This document shows positions 1 through 10,212 of a stretch of DNA of 64,000 nucleotides, in pieces. Where the stretch lies: positions 604,609,980 through 604,673,979 of the forward strand of contig CM062815.1 of NCBI GenBank assembly GCA_031772625.1, read 5' to 3'. The position numbers and the translations under genes are program-made. The stretch comes from Pinus tabuliformis. Lineage: Eukaryota; Streptophyta; Pinopsida; Pinales; Pinaceae. Below the pieces are notes generated by a model that did not search any database, was not told the origin of the DNA, and saw only the letters and a program-made list of their open reading frames with translations. Positions within the stretch are counted from its first letter, which is position 1, and each line of letters begins with the position of its first letter.

Positions 1-945
1 AATATAAAAATTTCAAGCTCCTTGTTTGACTTTATTAAACTAGTATACTTAGGAAAAAAGACAAAAAAACCAAAATTGTTTTGATTACCTGTCAAGATTC
101 AGTCTTTGGTTGCCTTAGCCAACAAATCAAGATTTCCTCTATCCTTCTCTTGTATTTCATGAAATGTCTCCTACAATTGTTGTTTAGGGGCCCTTAGCTC
201 CTTCCTCAAGGTGAGGTTTGGTTTGCCGATTTTGTTGACCTTCCTGTGCAAAGGAAAAGTTCTCTTCAACAGATACTTAGTATTTGACAATGTTAGCTCA
301 CACATGTTCAAATGATCATATATCCTTTGTCTGGACCTTTCATCTTATTTCTTAAGCCTAATGATCTCAATTTGAGTTTTTTTCAACTGCTTCCTTAGCC
401 TGTGGAAAGTATGCTGCCCTTCATCCACCTCAACCTTCTTCCCTTATTGCATCGACTCTTCCTTCTGTAGCTGCAAATTTCTTGCTGAAGACCTGGTCAC
501 AGTAATTCTCGCTAATGAAGCCTCTAACTCTTGAATGCTCTCTGTCACTACATTCTCTTTACCTTTGGACTTAGTGATAGATGGAATTTTCTTTATCATT
601 GGTTCTATTTCACCAATCTCGGGTGAAATTTTCTTCAACTCCCTATTCTCATGATGTAGCTGGGCAATAACTAAGTGAGCCCTTTTCATCTGTTCCTATA
701 GTTCTAATATTTCCTTATCTTTATCATATGAAATAATATCCTCTGGTATGGTATCTAGAACTTTAGTTGATTGTTTAGGTGTTTGCTCCAATGGCAATTT
801 CTTTGCAGCAATGCTTGTGAGTGGATTTTTGGGAACTTCCACTTACTCAGGAGAGAAATGAAGCTTCTTACCCTTTTTCTTGTCTGATGGGTCAATTGAA
901 GTTGATGTCCTTTTTATTGAACTCTCAACTAGTGATTGTACACCC
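1..945 (-). mobile_element. Element D, leftmost piece (3' part of a Tat-like Ty3/gypsy element)
   Basis: Minus-strand continuation of the outermost retrotransposon, cut off from the rest of D by element C. It holds the C-terminal half of ORF3. The right edge is set by the C terminus at 946 and the 5-bp flank CACCC (941-945), which matches CATCC (32315-32319) at four of five bases on the far side of C. The 3' LTR of D must lie left of the window. Confidence 0.75.
99..945 (-). pseudogene. Element D ORF3, C-terminal part (coiled-coil-like, post-integrase ORF)
   Basis: One minus-strand frame can be followed from the element C junction to a stop at 99-101, interrupted by a few internal stops. The predicted protein is rich in Lys, Glu, Gln and Leu with heptad-like spacing, so a coiled coil is likely. 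The start of this part is Lys-rich (KKKGKK). The N-terminal part of the same ORF is at 32320-32994, now about 31 kb away. The ORF follows integrase, the position where plant Ty3/gypsy elements sometimes carry an env-like or accessory ORF. No transmembrane segment is obvious, so I do not call it env. Function is unknown. Confidence 0.6.
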
Positions 946-3403
946 TGTTGACGATGCTGGACCTGCCAACATGCCAAGGGGATCTCCCCAGTAAGAAGTC
1001 CCAATTAGACCTTAGATCGTTTGGTGTAGGATTCCCAACAGTGGGTCGTAAGGTAATGCCTTGACCTCGATGTCACACAGATGCAAGTAGGATAACTTTG
1101 TCAGTAGTAAGGGTGTGACTGCTGCAGTGAGTCAAGGAAGATATATGAGAGGTTCTAACACAAAAGGGAGAGAAAAGGGTGAAGGTGAGTTCCAGGTTGA
1201 AAAGGGATTAGTCCCAAATCGGCTAGGAACACACAACACAAAAGGACATACAGCTTATGGTGGATCTGTTGACTCAAATGTGGTAGTCACAACATACAGG
1301 GTAAGATAACATGTACAACACTCACGGATCAGCCCAAGATGAGTGCGACGGTTGTTACAACAAGGTTCATGTGAACGTTCTGTCTAATGTTCGGCAAAGC
1401 AGTTGACATACAACCCATTAACAACAAGATTCATATAATTGTATATAAATCAATTCATACACAAATACATAAGTTAAACCACATATATAATTAAGGCAAC
1501 CAGAGCAGTCCAACTACAATAACAACATATGCATGAAAATGTGTTGGCTCTTATTATATAAAAGTGTAAGTTCCAATCATACAATACATCCATGTAACCC
1601 TGCTAGCCCCATCAGTGATATGTTACAGCCACATCCTCCTACTCCTTCAAAGAGATGTACTAGCTCCGTGTAGTGGAGAAGCCAAGGCGCATTACAATAT
1701 TGTCCAAGCCTTCTTCAAGATAGTATTAATAGAAGCTTGGCTGACCAAAAGCCTATATAATGAGTTATGAGGGACTATTTATAGCAAAGGGTGGGGTGAT
1801 CCTTGACATTTCCCTTTGTGACAGTTCAACTACCCTCATGACTCTTCACCTACTCTATGATTGTTACATCCAACTATTGATACTTGACTTAAACTAGACA
1901 TGACTCAACATTACAATGCACATGTACTCATGTGAGACAACATGGCTTGAGCAAGCCTTGCAAGACATCACTGACACTCGGTCTGTTGTGATGAGACCAA
2001 CTCTTTGACATGCTTGTGATGGTGAAGGTGGTGAGCTGATGCCAAACTTGAAATTTGTGATGGTGTGCATGCACCCCATGGTGACATCATGTTGAAGCGA
2101 ACTCTTGTCTCCATTGCAACTGGTGCATTGGTTTGGCTCCTTCATCCAACTCATCTTCTAACATGCACATGGTCTTCTTGGGTGCGGCTGAAATGGTAAC
2201 ACATTGATGTATAGTGTCTATGTTGATCTTCAAGTGTGTGCTAGTGATCATGCGCATGAACTTGCCAAAGTACATGTTTAGCCCCAGTTGGACTTGCTTC
2301 TTATCTCTACCTTAGTGAGTGTGTTGAATGGGTTGGATTGCATGCGTGCGCTCAACAATATGCATGCTACTAAATCCCTTGCATGCAATCAACAACATTG
2401 CTCACTATGTCTACTCTGTGTCAGCTGCTGGGATGGATTTTTAACTTGTACGGGTGCAGTTTCATCTGTGAGTGCATGTTGCGCCTACTATTGTTCCTGA
2501 TCCTGCTACAACTCATTCATATGTCTGTGCAACTTCATGTTTTTCCTTGAGTTGCTGTTTCGGCACATGTAACTCCTTCTTCATTCCATTCTTTGTCTTC
2601 ACGTGACCTTCATGTTGCATCTTCATCTCATAACCTAAGTCTCCAAAGTTGCTTTCATTATCAGTGGATCTGCTTGATCTTGCAACTTTGTTCCACCTCT
2701 GTGTTTTCAACAACCTTCCTCTTGCATTCACTACATTCAGTATGCTACCTTCAGATGTTATTCATGATGCTGCTCACTACGATGTTGTTGCTTGATGTCC
2801 TTGTCTACGAACAACTTGATGTTTTCTTGGGTAGTCAAGCTCATAAACACTTGATCGACTACATCCCCAAGCGTGCTCTAAAAGGTGTCTTCGTCTCTGC
2901 TCTCCTGGAAGCCATTGTACCTGTACTACTGAGAGGTAGATGAACACCTGCAATACCTAGAGACATGGAAACACTCATAGCAAGCAATCAATCAGTCGAA
3001 AACCAAAATGAACATGAGAACTAACTTGCAACATACCTTGGTGAACGATCATGAAGGTTGCACAATTTCAACTGGGAGGTCGGGAGACTGACTACCAAGA
3101 CTGCACAAGGCATAGTCTGGGCTACTGGGAGACTAGCTGAATACTGGAACTTTGCAATGCATAGTCCATTCTAGCTATTGGCTATTGGGATTAAGCAATG
3201 CACAATTCCAACTGGGAAAGACCGCTAGTCTAGGGACAGATTTGTGCAATTTCTTGGGCCAAGCAGCCACTGTCCTCTAGAAATTCACAAAACAGTCATG
3301 GAGTCCAGTGTTGGGCAGGAATGCACAAATTTGGAGAGGAAGGTGAGCGCTTCCTCCCCATATTGCGCAATGCAACCTTGGTGAAGGCAGAGCTGAGCCA
3401 TGG
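946..3403 (-). repeat. Element C LTR (3' in element sense), first piece
   Basis: Matches 15391-15475 and then 28691-31100 in order, with many substitutions and small indels. It is interrupted after 3403 by element A; the last five bases, CATGG (3399-3403), are the TSD of A. ORFs drawn through here are not shared coding frames between the two LTR copies and are left out. Confidence 0.85.
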
Positions 3404-3597
3404 TGTTATAGACATTTTTGTCCCTTACAGCTATAAGCATGAAATGTCCATAATTCAAGGGATCCAAAGTCTCTAAAAATGTTGTTATAGCTCCTAAAGG
3501 AACAAGGTCAACCAATGACAGCTTCTCCCAGAAGTTCTCCACCAAAAACCACTTAGAAATAGTCAATTCAGGATCAATTCAGAGGCTCCACTAGCTG

Positions 3598-3647
3598 CCT
3601 GCGTTGAAATGCAGAGACTACACTGGCTAGGTGCACTGCAACGCAGG
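3598..3647 (+). promoter_or_regulatory. U3 hairpin of element A, left arm complementary to the leader
   Basis: The left arm 3598-3613 pairs with 3632-3647 at 14 of 16 positions. The sequence CCTGCGTTGAAATGCAGA (3598-3615) is the exact reverse complement of leader bases 4801-4818. The copy in the 3' LTR (10407-10424) is unchanged, and that is the copy that would be present at the 3' end of the RNA. By analogy with the CYC5/CYC3 circularisation sequences of yeast Ty1 it may join the RNA ends; that role is inference. Confidence 0.6.
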
Positions 3648-3847
3648 TGGAAGCACTACCAGGGTGCGCTGAGCGGGAAATGACAAATGGCAAGCTCATT
3701 CAACGAGGTGGAAAGACCCTGGAAGCTTCCAGAATCTTCTCCAATGACACTTGCCTCAATGAATGCGACTAGTGATGAGTAAGAGGTTCTCAACCTCCAA
3801 GTGGAAGCAAGAACTGACAGAGTGAAGCCACAAGTCAAAACATAAGC

Positions 3848-3878
3848 TGACTCATCCTCTCTGCTTACATCTATATAT
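3848..3878 (+). promoter_or_regulatory. Element A LTR promoter: TGACTCA plus TATA box
   Basis: TGACTCA (3848-3854), a bZIP-type site, lies 17 bp before TATATAT (3872-3878). The 3' LTR repeats it at 10657-10663 and 10681-10687. Element B keeps the same pair at similar spacing although its LTR has diverged widely, which supports use as a promoter. Confidence 0.6.
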
Positions 3879-4448
3879 GGATCTCTCACCCAGAGGTTCA
3901 AGGGGGCTGGAATTTTGTACTTTGCAGAGAATTGCTGTTGGTTTGAGATTGAGATTAGTACATTGGGTGATTTATGCTTTGTTGGAGGAGAGGAAGGGAT
4001 TCCTTTGCTGGGAGGTAGATGCTGGATCGAAACTCACTTGGTTGTATCTCCTCTTGGACTTTATTATCATATCAATAAACTATTTGAGTTTCTCCTACAT
4101 GCTGTGTACCAATGATGTTTTGTTATGCTTACATGTTTAGCTTAATCTGATCTTGAGCTTTTTATGAATGTATATCTGTATCTTCGTGTAGTTTCTCTCT
4201 CTTGTGGTCTTGCAGGAATTCGGTGAAGCTGGGCCGGTGAAGGAGCAGGGAGCTGGGAGCTACTGAAGAGAGGAGTGATTTGGATCGACAAACTAGCGGA
4301 AGACACAGGTTAGTTAGATCCTTCTTCCTCATTTACATTTCATAAAGAAGAATACTCAATTAGTTTACCTCGTTTGTTGCTAAGGCACTATCACACCTTA
4401 GAGTGGGATAGGGGCATTCCGAATTGGATACTTTTCCCAACAACAAAT

Positions 4449-4466
4449 TGGTGACTCCGCTGGGGA
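4449..4466 (+). other. Element A primer-binding site
   Basis: TGGTGACTCCGCTGGGGA begins three bases after the LTR end. It is the same type as the PBS of element B and resembles the tRNA-Arg-type PBS described for Tat/Ogre elements. The tRNA assignment is from memory of the family, not from a search. Confidence 0.75.
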
Positions 4467-4801
4467 GAGTATCTTGTTAGTTTATTTGTGTTTCTATTGT
4501 TGTTCTTCTCATAAACTTAGGAGTGCCGAATCGAAATGCATTTGCCATTTTCAAATGCAAAGTAGAGATCTGCCAATCTAGTCCACTCACTGGGCCTGTT
4601 TTTATGATCCGAACAAACTGATCCATAAGTGCTCTAACAGCCCTTTGTGATAGATCTTAGTCCTCCTTTAAATCATCCTCCTAATTGTACCTAATTGATA
4701 GCTTTGATCCGGCCAAAAACTGTAGATTTAACTGCAAACCGTGACCCAGAACCCAGAAACAACTCTCGTTTCTGCTTCAGCGCAGACTCTGTGAAGAGGT
4801 T

Positions 4802-4849
4802 CTGCATTTCAACGCAGGTCCCATGAAGGATACCTGTGTTGAAGTTCAG
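4802..4849 (+). other. Element A leader hairpin (circularisation candidate)
   Basis: Bases 4802-4819 pair with 4832-4849: 15 Watson-Crick pairs, two G-U pairs and one mismatch around a 12-nt loop. Its left arm is the perfect complement of the U3 sequence at 3598-3615. Element B has a hairpin at the same place in its leader with wholly different arms (16884-16923). Confidence 0.6.
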
Positions 4850-5940
4850 TTTCTCTGTGCTGAGGGTGCGCTGATCAGCCTTTGCCTTGTGCAGCTGTGG
4901 TTCCCTGCTTCCTTTTGCTCAGTTTTATCTCTGTTTTTTGCAGCCTGTTATCAGTCAGTGTACCTATCTGAAACCCCTTTTCTTTGCCTCAATTCCGCCT
5001 CAGTTTTATAAAGAAACTGTATTTGTTCTTTGTGTATTTGTTACATCATTTGCAGTTTCCCATTACAAAAGTAAACTAGTCATACTGTCGCCCTTAGATC
5101 TAGACCTGTCGTAAGTGTCGTTTTGATCTTAGGAGTGAGTTTGTTTGTTGTTCACAGTTGATTGAGCTTTTACTTTTGTCGTTTGGTTTGAATTTATGCA
5201 TTTCTAGTGTTGAAACAAGTAAATCATAAAGTGTCGTAATCGTCTTTTTGATTTTGAAAAAGGAACTTGTTTATGTTTTCACTTGAAATCGAATTCAAAT
5301 TTGTACAACAGCTTTCTTTTTAGGCATCAATATTAAGAAATCGAAAACAAATAAATGCATATGTGCATTTGCATTTTGATAGTTTGCATGCTTTGATTTA
5401 GGAAAAGTGCATTTATAGTGTGCTCTATGCTCTTTGAGAAAAGTTTGTGTCTTCCTTTTCCCCTTGTAGCTAGGATTTTCACTGTTGAAAAGATATAAAA
5501 GCTTGCTTATCATCTTTAGACTGCATTTAGGAATTGTATCATACATCTCGTGGTGATCCAAAAAGGCAAACTTCTAAGAAAGATCAACCTAAAATAAATT
5601 GAATGAACTTAACAACGCTTTGTAACTTAACGCACAACATAGAGGTCTAGGCTAGAGACGTGTTCTGGCGTCGTAAAACCTGGTGAATGTCGATCTCGCT
5701 GATGGTTGGGTGATTCCTCCTGAGAGACGATAGCGCCATTACGGATTGTGCTCCCACGTACCGTCGCGTATATATTGGGAGACCCCTATAGGCATAAAAC
5801 CTTTATCCTTAGGAAGCCGTGTCGGCCGCCCTATTGATCGCAATGCACTGAACATAGCATTCGGGAAGATTGACCGCCCGTACCTTAAAAAGTATTCTGC
5901 GGTTTTGCAAAAATTTTGGCACACCCTCTACCTAGAACTC

Positions 5941-6081
5941 TAGAGCAGTTCCTTTTGGCCTTTTTCAGACTCTATAACGGAAAAAGTCCATCCGAGCATT
6001 TGTCACTTCGGGCTCGTTAAAACATCGAAGGAGACTAGAGTCATCTTTAGCTTTTTCTCGACTCTTTAAAACCGAAAAAGC
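5941..6081 (+). other. Element A 5' leader array of three predicted pseudoknots
   Basis: Three units with two interleaved stems each. Unit 1: 5941-5945/5970-5974 and 5960-5966/5980-5986. Unit 2: 5993-5997/6012-6016 and 6006-6010/6026-6030. Unit 3: 6037-6042/6060-6065 and 6050-6057/6074-6081. The 3' strand of stem 1 is RCTCG or ACTCT and is followed by an A-rich stretch, often TTAAAA. The array ends about 85 bases before the gag ATG. The B leader keeps units 1 and 3. Confidence 0.6.
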
Positions 6082-6164
6082 AAGTTGTGTCTAAAGCATC
6101 GTTAAAATTTATTTTAAACGGAACAATCACCCCTTTTTCCTGCGTTGATCTTTAGGTTGAGAAA

Positions 6165-7154
6165 ATGGAACCCACCAACCAAGGAATTCCCCTTGGTGGA
6201 AATCCTAGTCCCTTCTCCTCTTGGGGAGATGTTGGTACGCCCCATATGGCCACATTGTCGCTTCCAGGACTGACAATTGGCTTGCCAGTCTGGCTCTTCT
6301 CAACCAATGTCGTTCAGAACACCACTATTCCTGAACAGTCGAATCAACAGTTATACCAGTCCAGAGTTACCCACCAACCTTCTACTTCCTCTAATTCTTC
6401 CTCTCCTCCTTCCTCTTCGCTTGACGGAACTGGTAAGACAAAAAACCAAGTTCCTAAGGAGAAGAAGGAAAAGAAGAAGAAAGAGAAGAAAAATAAGGAG
6501 CCAAAGGCGACTGGGGGCAAACAAGTGTCGTCTAACAAAAATCCACACACAGCACTGACTAGCCCTAAATCGCCATGTGTCATATGCAAGGGAGACCACT
6601 TCCACAGAGATTGTCCCTGCATCCCTCGGATACTAAGGGACTGGTCTCCCCGTTTGCACAATCCGGTGGCATCAACCTCTGATAGCCATGTTGAATGCAT
6701 ACCGTCAACTAGCGAAAGTGAAGTCCTTGGACAAAAAGGGAGAGCTAGATCCCCCTGTAGACTGTGCGAAGGCAACCACGCCATCCACCGTTGTCCCTTC
6801 TTAGACGAAGCGAAAAGAGTTTTGGATGATCGTTCGGTTTCACCGTTATGACTTCCTCCTGGATATAAAAAACTCTTGCCGAGTCCTTCGTTAGTTGAAA
6901 ATCCAGCTGACCCGCTCAAGTGGTCAGCTAAAGCGCCGGTCATTGAAGATGAACCAGCTGAATCCATACCTGACGAAAGTCAAAAGGTTGAGGCGGCAGT
7001 TGACCCGGTCTTGCCTTCAGAGGATTTATCTTCGAATGATACAGTCACTGAAGAGGATAAAGATGACACCATCCAAATTCTCTTCATCAACACAGACTCC
7101 GACGAGCACGGGGGCAATTCCCCCATTCCTTTATCGCAGGAAGGAAGTTCGTGA
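6165..7154 (+). pseudogene. Element A gag-like ORF with two zinc knuckles
   Basis: ATG at 6165 opens a frame running to 7156 with one internal stop (TGA at 6852). The N-terminal part is Pro/Ser-rich, followed by a long Lys/Glu-rich basic tract (about residues 90-125). Two CX2CX3HX4C knuckles follow near residues 138-150 and 198-210, the type that binds the packaged RNA. The last third is acidic. The central folded gag domain seen in element B (19759-20310) is absent, so capsid assembly probably depended on a partner element. The frame continues in register into the protease segment. Confidence 0.75.
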
Positions 7155-7688
7155 GAGCGATACCCGGCCGTCTACTCGGTCCCACCACCAAGCAACCTAG
7201 TTGTCTCCTTCGACTGGAACCAACTAGGCAGACCCCGTTTGCCAGCAAGCATACCATTCAGAATTATCGTCCAAATATACAGAATGGTCATGGCTAGCAC
7301 CATCATTGATGAGGGGGCATCTGTGAGTATCCTTTCCTCTACTGCTTGGAAAGCGCTTGGTTCGCCAACGCTTTTGCCTGAAATGAGAAATCTGACAGGA
7401 TTTGATAAAGGAACCAGTCGACCTTTAGGGATCCTCCCCAATGTGCCCATAACATTGAAAGGGAAGACCATTCAAATGAACGTGATGGTCGTTCAAGGAC
7501 CCTTGGATTATAACCTACTCCTTGGACGAAACTATATATATTGCATGGGAGCCATTGTTTCCTCACTCTTTAGAGTAATGTGTTTTCCGCACGAAGGAAG
7601 AGTGGTCAAGCTCGTGGACCAGCTTTCATTTCCCGGATCACGCATCGCAGATAGTCACATACCATCCCTAAATGGTCTCTTCGCGTAA
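7155..7688 (+). pseudogene. Element A aspartic protease region
   Basis: Same frame as the gag-like ORF, separated by a stop near 7152. The active-site loop reads DEGAS (Asp kept, Ser/Thr replaced by Glu) followed by the usual Val-Ser-Ile-Leu. Further on, the LDYNLLLGR stretch is the second hallmark of retropepsins of this lineage. After the stop at about 7686 there is no RT, RNase H or integrase; non-coding 3' sequence follows directly. It would have cleaved gag. An in-frame TGA/TAG or two makes this copy defective. Confidence 0.8.
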
Positions 7689-8300
7689 GAAATGTCTCAA
7701 CCCACGGTCCGTCCTCCCGATGAGCGCGAGTAATTCGAAAGGATATGACTGGAAACCAGGGGGCATGCGTCCTGGTCTGCTTCGGCAGGGAAAACTTTGG
7801 GTATAGGGTAGGTTTCCACGGGAGAATATGACTAGTCCGTACCCCGTCCGTGATTGGAAGAGGGGTTGTTCTAGAATAAGATTCTTTTGTCAAAGTCATG
7901 TGAGTTGGCGGGCATCGTCACTCACCTTTGTTTATCTCGGTAGACATCGCCGAAGAAGTGTTTTGTTTGAAAGATTAACAGAACAATCTTTGGGTGACCT
8001 GAAAGAGGTAAGCCTCTCTCGGTAAAACAATTGTTTTGGCGGAAGTGAAGTAGAGGTAACCTTGAAACTCTGTTTTATGCCTGGGGGCATGCAAACCTTT
8101 TGGAGTGCAAGCAAGGGGCGGCTATTTATTTTTTAAATTTTTAGGTCCTCCCTTTAAACCTGTAGGTCTAACCCTTTAAACTCGTAGGATTAGTCGTTTC
8201 TGAACTTGCATAAAGAAAGGATTCCAGGAGCATAGCTTTGTGAGGCGCAAGCTCCATAAAAAATTGGATCTCACATGAGACATTCTTATCATATGACTGG
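7689..8300 (+). other. Element A, gene-free stretch after protease
   Basis: No coding signal on either strand. This is the point where A lacks the whole pol region present in B, so the stretch spans the old deletion or template-switch junction. Confidence 0.5.
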
Positions 8301-8305
8301 AAAAT

Positions 8306-9076
8306 CGAGCAGTTTTAGCACATAGTTCATGCTCGTTAAAAAATAAACATAAGACCGAGCAGTGTTTTTCCGCGTTTAAGCTCGTTAAAAAATGAACTAT
8401 CCTCCGGTAAATAACCACCGTGAATGTAACATTATCAGCCATTAAAGCCTTGGTCGTGTTTGCACCGTCACCTCCACTTTTCCATTGGCCGATCAGTCAC
8501 CTCCATTTGATTGTTTACCCATTTTGAGGAACAGCTGCGAAGAGTGATTTCACTAGCCATCCTTGTGACACTGCCGTGATTGGAAAATTACAACCCTTAC
8601 CTGGAATCAGCTGCTAACCCGTTTTATCACTCGTTCCTCAAAAGACGAGTCTCCTTTAAGCTCTTTTCATCTGACTCGTAAAATATGAAAAGATTGCCGA
8701 GTTTTGGCCTTCCAGCTCATTAAAGCGACCGGAAGTGTTATCCCTCCTCTAGATTTTAATCTTTTTGGACCTGAGGGATTATTGCACAAAAAGATCGAGC
8801 GCTTGTTTTGTTCGGCTCGTTAAAACTATCAAAAATTCATCTCTTCTGTATTGTTTTATACTTTTTCGGACTTAAGGGATTAGATGACGAAAAAGGACTT
8901 TCAGAGTTGACTTTACGTACCTTTTCAGACTCTCTAAAAATGAAAAGGACCGAGTTATCTTTGTCGTTAGACTCGTTAAAAACATTAAATAGCGACAAAC
9001 TTGTCTTTAGACGAGAACGAGTTTCACTATCGCTAGGCTCGTTAAAACATAGCGATGGGTTTGCCCGAAGGGCAAA
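8306..9076 (+). other. Element A 3' structured region: tandem predicted pseudoknots and a long hairpin
   Basis: Interleaved stem pairs (stem 1; stem 2): 8356-8360/8380-8384; 8374-8378/8393-8397. 8645-8651/8673-8679; 8663-8670/8685-8692. 8740-8746/8773-8779; 8759-8767/8787-8795. 8796-8800/8815-8819; 8806-8810/8830-8834. 8839-8845/8874-8880; 8861-8868/8888-8895. 8903-8907/8929-8933; 8920-8927/8941-8948. 8951-8955/8971-8975; 8960-8966/8993-8999. 9016-9021/9038-9043; 9029-9034/9051-9056. Weaker units lie at 8306-8348 and 8698-8735. A long hairpin (8522-8548 with 8626-8643) and a perfect 7-bp hairpin with a GAA loop (9060-9076) complete the block. No ORF explains it. Confidence 0.65.
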
Positions 9077-10201
9077 TTATAGAACAAGCATATGTTATCC
9101 TCCTCAAGCTTGACAAAAATAAAGAGGTACTGGTCAGCAATGACTGGGGAAAAATTGGGAATAAACTCAAAGAACTTTATTGGTAGCAAGTCGCTCTTGA
9201 ACATGACACTTCCACTCCATGCCAGAGTCGGGTTGGGTTGTTTCATTCACCGGTCACATCACCATGGTCTCGCCATACCATCCACCTTTGGGGTAAATGC
9301 TACCAATCCATCACATAAGTGTCGCCGATATGTTCAAGAGAAGTCATCCAGAGAAGTCAACCGTGTCCCATCCACTACCATACATTATCCTTCATTCTTT
9401 CATGACCGCCACCCTGAACCATATATCATCATATCGTTTTCACCTCCATCAAAATCATTTGCTCCGTTCCGTGTCACTGATGTGGGATACATTAACGCCG
9501 TCCTTTGACGGATCGCTTCTTGTCGACATCAGCTCATTATCCAAGAAGTTGATCTAGGGACACCCCCTTCAGTACTTTGAAGCTTGCATGCCTCAATGGA
9601 AAATTTCTCACTTCCGGCGACAGGTATACATTAATGACCTTCGACCGTAAGATTTTGCGTGGTGTTCGACGCCAAGTCCTTTATTCACACCACGTGAATT
9701 GTACTGCAGTACCTTGAGGGTCATTATCATTATTGGTGATTCCTCTCGCGCTTGTTAACGGTTTACCTCATTGACTGGTAATCAAGCGATGTCTTTCCAT
9801 GTTTGACTTCAGAACATTTCTCACATGGATCGACTTGTACTTAGAGTGAAGATCGAACGAGTTTGAAGACCCCGGATCTAGTTTCATCCATCCAGGCTGC
9901 GATATATATTCAGGAAAAATAAAGACATTGACATGTACAACATTGCAGCACAGACAATCATCCTACCAAAGGATGATGATTTCAGCAGGATCATCAGTCT
10001 ATCATAAGACAATTGTCTGTCCTATGTACATAAAAATGAATTTATAAAGCTGAGCATGGGAATGCCCGCCTCAGCTAGATCATGAAAACAATATGAAAAA
10101 TAATGTATTGTATTGTATCTTATTACAGGTCTCCTCCCAGCATTGAATGAACTTTGGATCCTCCTAATAAAGCATTTCACCCGATAAACGGCCTCATACT
10201 T
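9077..10201 (+). other. Element A 3' non-coding region up to the polypurine tract
   Basis: No gene. The sequence is colinear with 26520-27660 of element B, with clear similarity throughout (for example around the CTTGACAAAAATAAAGAGG stretch), so it is old shared element sequence rather than host DNA. Confidence 0.6.
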
Positions 10202-10212
10202 TAGGGGGCAAC
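10202..10212 (+). other. Element A polypurine tract
   Basis: TAGGGGGCAAC sits directly before the 3' LTR; the same TAGGGGGCAAC precedes the 3' LTR of element B. Confidence 0.8.

Larger units (their letters stand above)
3404..4445 (+). repeat. Element A 5' LTR (1042 bp)
   Basis: Nearly identical to 10213-11240. U3 runs to about 3905, with a TATA box at 3872-3878; an AATAAA lies at 4074-4079. The length difference from the 3' LTR is exactly the 14 bp missing there near the U5 end, next to a repeated GGTGAAG. Confidence 0.93.

Noticed and set aside
444-945. Coiled-coil ORF as a possible host gene exon
   Set aside because: It continues, after removal of element C, the post-integrase ORF of element D, so it is retrotransposon sequence.
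1894-2943. Several ORFs of 60-116 residues in the LTR of element C
   Set aside because: The corresponding stretch of the other LTR (29560-30610) does not keep the same frames open, so they are chance ORFs.
6344-6967. A 207-residue minus-strand ORF opposite the gag of element A
   Set aside because: Shadow of the purine-rich gag frame: runs of Phe, Leu and Ser mirror the Lys/Glu codons, and no homology pattern is visible.
8306-9076. Possible CRISPR array because of evenly spaced CTCGTTAAAA words
   Set aside because: Spacing is irregular, the sequences between are self-complementary to their own flanks, and the context is a plant retrotransposon.
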